Below are positions 1 through 7,825 of a stretch of DNA of 60,997 nucleotides, in pieces (the stretch's first letter is position 1; each line of letters opens with the position of its first letter). Made by a program: the position numbers and the translations under genes. This stretch comes from Specibacter cremeus. GTDB taxonomy: Bacteria > Actinomycetota > Actinomycetes > Actinomycetales > Micrococcaceae. Below the pieces are notes generated by a model, which saw only the letters and a program-made list of their open reading frames with translations, was not told the origin of the DNA and did no database searches. Where the stretch lies: NCBI RefSeq assembly GCF_003946885.1, contig NZ_RWKQ01000008.1:1-60997 (forward strand), in the 5' to 3' direction.

Positions 1-187
1 GTTACGACACCACGCCCGCGATCCAGACCGGGCCCTCACATGCCTGCTGACCTGCTGACACGCGACTTTTCCGGGACCCTGGATCTGGGGCACAGGTCTT
101 GTTCGTCACATCGTGGGCCCGGGCCCGGCGGCCCCCGGGTGCCGCGCCGGTAGACTTGGGACCGGCTTCCGCGGCGAAAGGGCACAC

Positions 188-1345
188 ATGGACGGCGATC
201 CCCGGCACGGCCACACCGATTTCACCGCCTTTGATTTCACGGCCCTCCGCCGCCACCCCGACGTCGAGGCGGCCAACCTGTTCGCCCACGACGCCACCGA
301 CGAGCTGCTGCTCGCCGAGCTGGCCGGCGCGGACGACGGCGGGCCGCTGGCGATCGTCGGCGACCGGTACGGTGCGCTGACCCTCGCCGCCGCCCACGCC
401 GCACCCGGCCGGGACATCCGCGTGCACCAGGACGGCCGCGTCGCCGAGCTGGCACTGGCCGCCAACGCCGGCCGGCTGGGCCTGGCCGGCACGTACCGGT
501 CGCTGCCGCTGGGCGCCGACCTGCTGTCCGGGGCTGGAACCGTGCTGTGGCAGCTGCCGCGCGGCCTGGACGAGCTCGACGAGGTCGCCGCGTTGCTGGC
601 CGCCCACGCCGACCCCGGCGTCCGGGTCATCGCCGGTGGGCGCGTGAAGCACATGACCCCGGCCATGAACACGATGCTCGGCCGCTACTTCGAGGACGTC
701 GGTGCCACCCGGGCATGGCGGAAGTCCCGCGCGCTGAAGGCGGGCCGGCCGCTCAGGCCCGCACCGCCGTCGGACTTCCCCCGCCGCGAATACCAGGCGG
801 ACCTGGGCCTGTGGCTGTGCGCGCACGGCGGCACGTTCGCCGGCACCCGGCTCGACATCGGCACCCGCTTCCTGCTGCAGTTCGCCGACCAGATGCGTCC
901 CGAGGCGGTCAGCGCCATCGACCTGGGCTGCGGGAACGGGGCCGTCGCCGCCGCGCTGGCCGCCGCCCGGCCCGGCCTGCACGTGACGGCCACGGACCAG
1001 TCGGCACAGGCGGTCGCCTCGGCCCGCGCGACCGCGGCCGCGAACGGCCTGGCGGACCGTGTCACCGCCGTCCAGGACGACGCGTTGAGCGGATTCCCGG
1101 CCGGCAGCGCCGACCTCGTCGTCCTCAACCCGCCGTTCCACGTCGGGGCCACCGTGCATGCCGGCATCGCGCTGAAACTCTTCGACGCGGCGGCCCGCGT
1201 GCTGACGCCCGGCGGCGAACTGTGGACCGTGTACAACAGCCACCTCGACTATCGCCGGCAACTCGACGAGCGGGTCGGACCCACCTGGGTGAAGGGCGGC
1301 AACAACAAGTTCACCGTGGCCGTATCCGTAAAGACCCAACGCTGA
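188..1345 (+). CDS. Class I SAM-dependent methyltransferase, RsmC/RlmG-like
   Basis: The 385-residue protein is likely an rRNA guanine-N2 methyltransferase. The C-terminal half carries the SAM-binding motif DLGCGNG (about residues 245-251) and the NPPF motif (about 314-317) typical of base-modifying N-methyltransferases. The N-terminal half resembles the degenerate duplicated domain of RsmC/RlmG proteins. I chose the ATG at 188 because the methyltransferase-like sequence begins there; an in-frame upstream start at 113 would add a Pro/Gly/Arg-rich stretch of no family character. The gene is monocistronic and ends directly at a dispersed inverted repeat. The family call is firm; 16S versus 23S rRNA as target cannot be read from the sequence. 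Confidence 0.82.
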   Translation: MDGDPRHGHTDFTAFDFTALRRHPDVEAANLFAHDATDELLLAELAGADDGGPLAIVGDRYGALTLAAAHAAPGRDIRVHQDGRVAELALAANAGRLGLAGTYRSLPLGADLLSGAGTVLWQLPRGLDELDEVAALLAAHADPGVRVIAGGRVKHMTPAMNTMLGRYFEDVGATRAWRKSRALKAGRPLRPAPPSDFPRREYQADLGLWLCAHGGTFAGTRLDIGTRFLLQFADQMRPEAVSAIDLGCGNGAVAAALAAARPGLHVTATDQSAQAVASARATAAANGLADRVTAVQDDALSGFPAGSADLVVLNPPFHVGATVHAGIALKLFDAAARVLTPGGELWTVYNSHLDYRRQLDERVGPTWVKGGNNKFTVAVSVKTQR

Positions 1346-1440
1346 CCCGGTGGTCGGGCCCGTCGAAACCTGGGTCTCGACAAGCTCGACCACCGGTGGT
1401 TGAGCCTGTCGAAACCCGGATCTCGACGGGTTCGATCAGC
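1346..1440. repeat. Dispersed inverted repeat cluster 1 (GAGCCTGTCGA family)
   Basis: Two hairpin-forming units lie between two convergent genes. The first pairs GGTGGTCG near 1350 with CGACCACC near 1393; the second begins GGTGGTTGAGCCTGTCGAAA near 1395. The second unit runs into the stop codon of the phosphotransferase on the minus strand. Related units occur near 17250, 27050 and 52460. Confidence 0.85.
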
Positions 1441-2352
1441 GGTCCCCGAGCAGCTGGGCCACGGCGTGCCGCCCGACGGCGTACATGGCCGGGTTGTCGT
1501 CGGAGTGGGCCAGCATGGCCGTGGCGAGGTTCACCGCCCAGCCCTGCGCGCGCAGCCACAGGGCGTCGTCGCCACGGCCGGCGGCATCCACGGACGCCCG
1601 GAATACGGCTCGCCCCGACGGCCCGAACGTCAGCCACGCCGTGGCCAGGTCGGTGGCCGGATCGCCACGGCACAGGTCGCCGAAATCGACGACGGCGGTC
1701 AACGCGCCGCCGGCGCACAGCATGTTCCCGGGGTGCAGGTCCCCGTGCAGCCACATGGCCGGGCCGCGGAACACCGGGGCGGCCAACGCCCGCTCCCACA
1801 AGCGGGCCAGGCCGTCCGCCACGTCCCGGCCGCCGATGTCCGAGCCGATGTCCGTGCCGGACCCCGCGTGAGCCGGGCACGCACGGCGGCGTCGCGGGCG
1901 GCCAGCGGGGTGCCGCGCACCGGATTGCGTGGCGCATCCGGCGGGGCCGGGCGATGGACGGCCGTGACGAAACCGGCCAGGTCCGGGGCCATGGCGTCCC
2001 GGTCCGCCGGCGGCACCGTGGTGACCGGTTCGCCGTCGTGCCAGCCGACGATGGCAAACGGCCACGGGAACTCCGGCGACGGCGCCCCGCGGCGCACGAT
2101 CCGGGGCACCCCCACCGGGCAGTCGGCGGTGATCCCGGCCAGCCAGCGCAGCTCGTGCAGCATGAGTTCGGCGGCGACGGCACGCCGGGGGAGCCGGACG
2201 GCCAGGTCGTCGCCGAGCCGGAACATGGCGTTGTCCCACCCGTTGCCGGCCGGCACCAACGCCAGCCCGGCCAGGTCCGGATGCTGGGCGTGCAACAGCC
2301 GCCGGACCAGCGCCCCTGACACGGCGAACTCGGCTGCGGGCATGTTCGGCAT
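1436..2352 (-). pseudogene. Aminoglycoside phosphotransferase (APH)-family protein, frameshifted
   Basis: Two halves of an APH/choline-kinase-fold phosphotransferase lie in different frames. The N-terminal half starts at the ATG at 2352 (MPNMPAAEFAVSG) and includes the nucleotide-binding N-lobe with GNGWDNAMFRLG and AVRLPRR. It reads cleanly to ARLTRG near 1865. The catalytic C-lobe is in another frame and has WLHGDLHPGNML (catalytic Asp) and VVDFGDLCRGDPATDLA (metal-binding Asp). A single-base indel in about 1853-1880 would reconnect them. The original length would be about 304 residues. A sequencing error cannot be excluded. The gene is divergent from the ROK regulator. Its natural substrate is unknown; the family covers many small-molecule kinases besides antibiotic resistance enzymes. 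Confidence 0.75.
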
Positions 2353-2489
2353 GGGCAGGGTAGCCTTTCAGGTGGGGCGCCAAGGCACCCAGCATAAGCC
2401 ACCCGGGGGCGGCAGAGGCGGTGGCATCGGAACACGGATCCGCGGCAATGTTGACGCGCAATGTGACAAGCACTGTGACAAGGAGATTG

Positions 2490-3740
2490 ATGAAGGTGCC
2501 CCCTGACCCGCCATCACTGCGCCGCCGCGGCACCAACCTGCCCAAGATGGGCGATTTCAACACCTCGGTGGTGGTCGACGCCATCCGCCGCTCCGCCGAG
2601 GGGCTGAGCCGGGTCGAGCTGGCCGCCGCCACCGGCCTGGCCGCGCAGACCGTATCCAACATCTGCCGCCGCCTGCTGGACCAGGATCTCGTCGTCGAGG
2701 CCGGCAAGGAAACCAACGGGCCGGGCAAGCCGCGCACCATGCTGCGCATCAACCCGCGCGGCCTGTACGCCGTCGGGCTGCACATCGACCCGGCCGTGAC
2801 GTCCTATGCCGTGGTCGACGCCGTCGGCACCGTGCTGGCCGCCCGCAAGCATGCCAGCGAGTTCGACGACGGCCCCGAGGCTGCGGTGGCGCGCATGGGC
2901 CGGCGCATCCTCGACCTCGTCAAGGACTCCGGCGTCGACGCGACCCGCGTCATCGGCGTCGGCGCGGCCACCCCGGGGCCCGTCGATGTGTCGTCGGGCA
3001 CTGTCGTGGCGCCGCCGCACATGCCGGGCTGGTGGAGCGTGCCGCTGCGCGACATCCTGGCCCGGGAGACCGGCCTGCCGGTCGTGATGGACAAGGACGT
3101 GACCGCCGCGGCCGTCGCCGAACTGTGGACCTCGGGGGCCGGGCGTGCCGGCAGCTTCGTCTACCTGTACATCGGCACCGGCATCGGCGCCGGCCTGGTG
3201 CTCAACAACGAGGTGGCGCGGGGTTCCTCCGGCAATGCCGGCGAGATCGGGCACATCATCACGGACCCCGACGGCCCGGAGTGCGATTGTGGCCGGCGCG
3301 GCTGCGTCAAGGTCACCTGCATGCCCGAAACGATCGTGTCCGAGGCCCTCGACGCCGGCGTCGAGGTGGTGTGGCCCGGCGCGACGCTGCAGCAGGGCCT
3401 GGCGGCCCTTGTGGCCGCGGCGGACGACGGCGACTCCCGGGCCGTGGCCGTGCTGGAACGGTCCGCCTGGCGCATGGCGGGCGCAGCGTCCGTGCTGACG
3501 AACCTGCTGGATGTGGACCGGGTCGTGTTCGGCGGCCCGTTCTGGAAGGTCCTCTCCGTTCCCTACCTGCGGGTGATCCCCGGGCTGCTGGAGCGGCTGA
3601 GCGTCACGGCCAGCGTCCGCTCGCTGACCGTCTCGGGCGCCGTCGTGGGCCCGGGCCGGGAGGCGTTCGGCGCGGCCTGCCTCATCATGGAACACACGCT
3701 CTCACCCAACGCCGACCACTTGCTGCTCGAGGCCAGGTAG
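2490..3740 (+). CDS. ROK-family transcriptional regulator
   Basis: This 416-residue protein has an N-terminal winged helix (RRSAEGLSRVELAAATGLAA, recognition segment QTVSNICRRLLDQDLV) followed by a ROK sugar-kinase-like domain. Visible ROK features are GVGAATPGPVD, the phosphate-loop GTGIGAGLVLN and the zinc motif CDCGRRGC around residue 265. It probably represses sugar or amino-sugar genes and responds to a sugar effector, as XylR, NagC and Mlc do. The ATG at 2490 is preceded by AAGGAG at 2480-2485, which fixes the start. No sugar transport gene is adjacent, so its regulon must lie elsewhere. The family call is firm; the ligand is unknown. Confidence 0.9.
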   Translation: MKVPPDPPSLRRRGTNLPKMGDFNTSVVVDAIRRSAEGLSRVELAAATGLAAQTVSNICRRLLDQDLVVEAGKETNGPGKPRTMLRINPRGLYAVGLHIDPAVTSYAVVDAVGTVLAARKHASEFDDGPEAAVARMGRRILDLVKDSGVDATRVIGVGAATPGPVDVSSGTVVAPPHMPGWWSVPLRDILARETGLPVVMDKDVTAAAVAELWTSGAGRAGSFVYLYIGTGIGAGLVLNNEVARGSSGNAGEIGHIITDPDGPECDCGRRGCVKVTCMPETIVSEALDAGVEVVWPGATLQQGLAALVAAADDGDSRAVAVLERSAWRMAGAASVLTNLLDVDRVVFGGPFWKVLSVPYLRVIPGLLERLSVTASVRSLTVSGAVVGPGREAFGAACLIMEHTLSPNADHLLLEAR

Positions 3741-3742
3741 CG

Positions 3743-3940
3743 TCAGTCGACGTCCTCGACGACCGTCCCGAACGGGATGGTGTCGTCGATGCGGGCCTGC
3801 AACCCATGGGCGTGGTCCACGACGCGCACGCCGTGTTTCCGGTCCGCGCTGGACTGCAGCAGGATTGGGCGCAACGCCATCTGGTCGTCCTCGTTCCGGC
3901 CGGCGAGGTACGCGACATATGATTCTGGTAGCTGGCTCAT
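3743..3940 (-). CDS. Small hypothetical protein (65 aa)
   Basis: A 65-residue acidic soluble protein beginning MSQLPESYVAYLAGRNEDD and ending in GTVVEDVD. There is no signal peptide, membrane segment or cysteine. Its stop is 2 bp from the stop of the convergent ROK gene. I took the ATG at 3940 because upstream in-frame residues are Pro/Gly/Arg-rich and look non-coding. I do not recognise the family. The length and plain composition are compatible with a real small gene, but only comparison would prove it. Confidence 0.5.
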   Translation of the reverse strand: MSQLPESYVAYLAGRNEDDQMALRPILLQSSADRKHGVRVVDHAHGLQARIDDTIPFGTVVEDVD

Positions 3941-4127
3941 GGGCCCAGCGTAAACCAGGGGTGACCCCGCCGAAAAGGGGTTCCGGGGCGCCCTCGGCGA
4001 CCCGCCGCCGCGCGGAATATTCGGCGCACCGCCCGCCGCTTGCCTGGGCATCGGTCATTGTGACGCAACTTTTGCGTAATCGGCCGTCTTAATTCGCCAT
4101 CGCATTGCGCCCGGGGCGGCACCCTGC

Positions 4128-4341
4128 GTAGTGTGGCATTCACGTTCTCCAGCAACGTGTGTCAGCGATCCCCGGCCTCGGGGATGTGGGTGCCCCCATG
4201 TGGGCCTGACATTTGCCGGCAGGACGCCATCGGCACCAACCCGCGATGGCGCTTGCCCATTCCCGAACAGCGTCCGGCGCCGCCCGCACTTCGTCTAGAA
4301 GTAGTGCGCAGGCTCCGGCGACCACTTCGCAAGGACCGCAA
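4128..4341 (+). promoter_or_regulatory. Structured 5' leader of metF (candidate cis-regulatory RNA)
   Basis: The 401-bp gap before metF holds a dense set of inverted repeats near its right end. They are the hairpin CACGTT/AACGTG (4141-4159), an outer helix TGTCAG (4160-4165)/CTGACA (4206-4211) enclosing ATCCCC/GGGGAT (4168-4185) and TGGG/CCCA (4187-4198), then an 8-bp stem CGCCATCG/CGATGGCG (4225-4251) and GCACTTC/GAAGTAGTGC (about 4287-4308). The ribosome site AAGGA is at 4331. The outer helix with two inner hairpins forms a three-way junction. The architecture suggests a riboswitch or attenuator for methionine synthesis, but I could not match it to cobalamin, SAM-I, SAM-IV, SAH or THF consensus sequences. 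I see nothing else in 3941-4127 except a weak CCCC/GGGG hairpin near 3964-3979. Confidence 0.4.
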
Positions 4342-5340
4342 ATGTCACCACCAAGCCTCATCGAGTCACCGCCGAAACACCTGACCCAGGCGCCCACGGC
4401 CCTGTCCTACGAGCTGTTCCCGCCGCGCAACGCGCACGCCGCCGAGTCGCTGTGGGCCACCATCCGCGAACTGGAGCAAACCAACCCCGACTATGTCTCC
4501 GTCACCTACGGGGCCAGCGGCAGCAACCGGGACACGGCCGTCGGGCTGCTCCACCGGCTGCTCGAGGAGACCACGCTGCGCCCGCTGGCGCACCTGACCT
4601 GCGTCGGCAACACGGCGGAGGAACTCTCCGGCATCATCACCGAGCTGCTCGACCACGGCGTGCGCGGCATCCTGGCGCTGCGCGGGGACCTGCCGAACGA
4701 CCCGGTGGAAGCACACCCGCCCGGTGCGCTGACGTACGCCCAGGACCTGGTCGAGTTGATCCGGCGCGTCGAACAACGTCGCTCCGCCCTGCTGTGTGCC
4801 GGGCGGGTGGCGATCGGCGTCGCGGCCTACCCGGCCAGGCACCCGGAGTCGCCGTCGGTGGAGCACGACGTCGAGGTGCTGCTGGCCAAGCAGCGCTCGG
4901 GCGCCGACTTCGCCATCACGCAGGTGTTCTTCCACGCCGACCAGTACCGGGACCTGGTGGTCCGGGCCCGCCGCGCGGGGGTAAGCATCCCCATCATCCC
5001 GGGGGTCATGCCGCTGACCAGCGTGCGCCGGCTGCGGCGGTTGAGCACACTGACCGGCGTGGCCCCGGCGCCGGAACTGCTGGCGGCGCTCGGCCGGGCG
5101 GACGACGACGGCGAGTCCCGCCGGATCGGCGTGCGCGCCACCGTGGACCTGGCCAACGCGGCGCTCGAGGCCGGGGCGCCCGGCATCCATTTGTACACGT
5201 TCAACGAACACGCCGCCGCCCTGGACGTGCTCGACAAACTCCAGCTGCTACGTCCGGAACGGCCCACCCGCCGCCCCGGTCCATCTGGTTCGGCCGCCGC
5301 CTCGGCGCCCGTCGCCGCCCCGCAGCTGATAAAGGCCTGA
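4342..5340 (+). CDS. metF: Methylenetetrahydrofolate reductase
   Basis: This 332-residue protein reduces 5,10-methylene-THF to 5-methyl-THF, the methyl donor for the MetE encoded next. It is a single TIM-barrel MetF: LSYELFPPRN at the start (normally SFEFFPP), VSVTYGASGS, HLTCVG, the flavin-site stretch ILALRGDLPND, FAITQVFFHADQYRDLV, IPIIPGVMPLTS and the C-terminal GIHLYTFN. The ATG at 4342 has AAGGA 7 bp upstream. It lies 55 bp before metE and is presumably cotranscribed with it. The C-terminal tail (RPTRRPGPSGSAAASAPVAAP) is a low-complexity extension beyond the barrel. Confidence 0.95.
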   Translation: MSPPSLIESPPKHLTQAPTALSYELFPPRNAHAAESLWATIRELEQTNPDYVSVTYGASGSNRDTAVGLLHRLLEETTLRPLAHLTCVGNTAEELSGIITELLDHGVRGILALRGDLPNDPVEAHPPGALTYAQDLVELIRRVEQRRSALLCAGRVAIGVAAYPARHPESPSVEHDVEVLLAKQRSGADFAITQVFFHADQYRDLVVRARRAGVSIPIIPGVMPLTSVRRLRRLSTLTGVAPAPELLAALGRADDDGESRRIGVRATVDLANAALEAGAPGIHLYTFNEHAAALDVLDKLQLLRPERPTRRPGPSGSAAASAPVAAPQLIKA

Positions 5341-5410
5341 AACCACCGCCTGAAACCACTGTTTTCGCTTTCAACCCATCGTAAGGACGTTTCCCATGAC
5401 CACTGTTTTC
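5335..5410 (+). repeat. Short direct repeats across the metF-metE junction
   Basis: GCCTGAAACCAC occurs at 5335-5346 and 5348-5359, one base apart. ACCACTGTTTTC occurs at 5355-5366 and again at 5399-5410, where it encodes residues 2-5 of MetE. The pattern looks like small local duplications at the operon junction. Confidence 0.75.
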
Positions 5411-7714
5411 CCCTCCGCCTCCCTGCTCGGCTACCCGCGCATCGGACGTCGCCGCGAACTGAAGAAGGCCGTCGAGGCGTACTGGGCCGGCAGGATCGAC
5501 GCCGCCGCCCTCGACGCGGCCGCCAAGGAGATCCAACTGGGCACCGCACGCCGCCTGGTCGAACTGGGCCTGCGCGGGGCCGCGGCCGTGCCCGGCACGT
5601 TCTCCTACTACGACCAGGTCCTTGACGCCGCCGCGCACGTCGGCGCCGTCCCGGCCCGCTTCGGCAACCTGCTGGATGCGGACGGGCGGCTCGACCTGGA
5701 CGGCTACTTTACGCTGGCCCGCGGCAACGCCGACCAGCAGCCGCTGGAGATGACCAAGTGGTTCGACTCCAACTACCACTACCTGGTGCCGGAAATCGGC
5801 CCGGAGACGACCTTCGCCCTGACCTCCACCCGCGTCGTGGAGGAATTCGAGTACGCGCTGGCCAACGGCATCGAGACCCGCCCGTACCTGGTGGGCCCGG
5901 TGACGTTCCTGCTGCTGAGCAAGGCCTCCGACGACGCCCCGGCCGGGTACAGCCCGCTGTCCCGGCTCGAGGACATCCTGCCCGTCTACGTCGAACTGCT
6001 CGGCAGGCTGGCCGCCGCCGGCGCCTCGTGGGTCCAGCTCGATGAGCCGGCCCTTGTCGTCGACCAGGACGTGCCGGTCGCCGGGATCCAGGCCGCCGTG
6101 GCCCGCGCCTACGAGGTCCTCACCGCGGCCACTGCCCGCCCGGCCATCCTCGTCAGCACCCCCTACGGGGCCCTGACCGAGCTGCTGCCGACACTGGCCG
6201 CCAGCAACATCGAGGCGCTGCACCTGGACGTGTTCAAGGGTGCCGTCCCCGCCGCGGACCAGCTGGCGTTGCTCGCCGGCAAGACCGTCGTCGCAGGCGC
6301 CGTGGACGGCCACAACATCTGGCGCAACGACCTGGCCGCGGCGGCCGCCACGCTCGACACGCTCAAGGCCGCCGGCCTCACCGTGGCCGTGTCCACGTCC
6401 ACGTCGACCCAGCACGTCCCGCACGACGTGGCCGAGGAGACCCAGCTGCCCGCACAGCTGCGCAGCTGGCTGGCGTTCGCCGACCAGAAGGCCGTCGAGG
6501 TGGTGACGCTCGCCGCCCACCTGGCCGACCCGGCGTCGTCCGCGACCGCCATCGCCGAGGCGAGCGCCGTCATCGCCTCCCGCGCCACCGCCGCCGGCGT
6601 GCGGCGCCCCGAGGTGCGCGCCCGGCTGGCCGCGCTGACCGGCGCCGACTTCGCCCGGTCCGCGTACACCGTGCGCGAGGCCGCCCAGGAGCGGGCCCTC
6701 GCCCTGCCCGCGCTGCCGACCACGACCATCGGGTCCTTCCCGCAGACCGCCGAGATCCGTGGTGCCCGCGCCCGCGCCACCAAGGGCGAGCTGAGCGCCG
6801 AGCAGTACACGGCGCTCATGCACGACGAGATCAAGCGCGTCGTCGAGCTGCAGGAGGAGCTCGGCTTCGACGTGCTGGTGCACGGCGAGCCGGAGCGCAA
6901 CGACATGGTGCAGTACTTCGCCGAGAACTTGGAGGGCTTCGACGTCACCGTCCACGGCTGGGTCCAGTCCTACGGCAGCCGGTGCACGCGCCCGTCCATC
7001 CTGTGGGGCGACGTCACCCGCGAGGCGCCCATCACGGTGGCCTGGGCCGAATACGCCCAGTCGCTGACCGCCAAGCCCATGAAGGGCATGCTCACGGGAC
7101 CCGTGACGATCCTGGCCTGGTCGTTCGTCCGTGACGACCAGCCGCTGGGGGACACCGCCAACCAGGTGGCCTTGGCCCTGCGCGACGAGATCGCTGATCT
7201 CGAGGCCGCCGGCATCAAGATCATCCAGGTCGACGAGCCGGCGCTGCGCGAACTGCTGCCGTTGCGCAGGGCCGACCAGCCCGCGTACCTGGACTGGTCC
7301 GTGAAGTCGTTCCGGCTGGCCACGGCCGGCGCCGCCGACGCCACCCAGGTCCACACGCACCTGTGCTACTCCGAGTTCGGCGTCATCATCGACGCGATCG
7401 ACGGCCTGGATGCGGACGTGACCTCGATCGAGGCCGCCCGCTCCCGCATGGAGGTCGTCAACGACCTGGAGGCGCACGGCTTCGGCCGCGGCGTCGGCCC
7501 GGGCGTGTACGACATCCACAGCCCGCGCGTGCCCGGTGCGGCCGAGGTCACCGAGCTGCTGGACACGGCCGTCAAGCACGTCCCGGCCCGCCAGCTGTGG
7601 GTCAACCCGGACTGCGGCCTGAAGACGCGCGGCTACGCCGAGACCGAGGAGTCGCTGCGCAACCTGGTCGACGCCGCCCGCGCGGTCCGCGCCCAGCTCG
7701 GCGCGGGCGTCTAG
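5396..7714 (+). CDS. metE: Cobalamin-independent methionine synthase
   Basis: This 772-residue protein transfers the methyl group of 5-methyl-THF-polyglutamate to homocysteine without B12. Length and the double-barrel layout are normal. The N-terminal barrel starts LGYPRIGRRRELKKAVE. The C-terminal catalytic barrel starts at LPTTTIGSFPQTAEIR and carries zinc ligands in VHTHLCYSEF and PDCGLKTRG. The ATG at 5396 has AAGGACG upstream. It follows metF in the same operon, giving a two-step methyl branch for methionine. A long perfect hairpin follows the stop. Confidence 0.97.
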   Translation: MTTVFPSASLLGYPRIGRRRELKKAVEAYWAGRIDAAALDAAAKEIQLGTARRLVELGLRGAAAVPGTFSYYDQVLDAAAHVGAVPARFGNLLDADGRLDLDGYFTLARGNADQQPLEMTKWFDSNYHYLVPEIGPETTFALTSTRVVEEFEYALANGIETRPYLVGPVTFLLLSKASDDAPAGYSPLSRLEDILPVYVELLGRLAAAGASWVQLDEPALVVDQDVPVAGIQAAVARAYEVLTAATARPAILVSTPYGALTELLPTLAASNIEALHLDVFKGAVPAADQLALLAGKTVVAGAVDGHNIWRNDLAAAAATLDTLKAAGLTVAVSTSTSTQHVPHDVAEETQLPAQLRSWLAFADQKAVEVVTLAAHLADPASSATAIAEASAVIASRATAAGVRRPEVRARLAALTGADFARSAYTVREAAQERALALPALPTTTIGSFPQTAEIRGARARATKGELSAEQYTALMHDEIKRVVELQEELGFDVLVHGEPERNDMVQYFAENLEGFDVTVHGWVQSYGSRCTRPSILWGDVTREAPITVAWAEYAQSLTAKPMKGMLTGPVTILAWSFVRDDQPLGDTANQVALALRDEIADLEAAGIKIIQVDEPALRELLPLRRADQPAYLDWSVKSFRLATAGAADATQVHTHLCYSEFGVIIDAIDGLDADVTSIEAARSRMEVVNDLEAHGFGRGVGPGVYDIHSPRVPGAAEVTELLDTAVKHVPARQLWVNPDCGLKTRGYAETEESLRNLVDAARAVRAQLGAGV

Positions 7715-7737
7715 CAGCCCTTCCGCGCAGGATATGG

Positions 7738-7778
7738 CCCGTAGGTTGCGCAGCAGGCCCTGCTGCGCAACCTACGGG
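7738..7778 (+). terminator. 18-bp perfect hairpin after metE
   Basis: CCCGTAGGTTGCGCAGCA (7738-7755) pairs perfectly with TGCTGCGCAACCTACGGG (7761-7778) across a 5-base loop. It lies 23 bp after the metE stop and 47 bp before the next start. There is no T-run, which is common for actinobacterial terminators. Confidence 0.65.
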
Positions 7779-7825
7779 GCCCGTCGCCGCGCAAAACGGT
7801 CGGGTGGGCGGAGTACATTGAACGC

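Noticed and set aside
1346-1440. CRISPR array or IS end at the repeat clusters
   Set aside because: Units are palindromic with irregular spacing, there are no unique spacers of equal length, and no transposase or target duplication is seen.
4128-4341. Cobalamin, SAM-I/SAM-IV or SAH riboswitch before metF
   Set aside because: No B12 box and none of the conserved SAM or SAH core strings could be found, so I left the leader unclassified.
5201-7579. A 792-codon open frame antisense to metE
   Set aside because: Same cause: shadow of a GC-rich gene, no recognisable domain.
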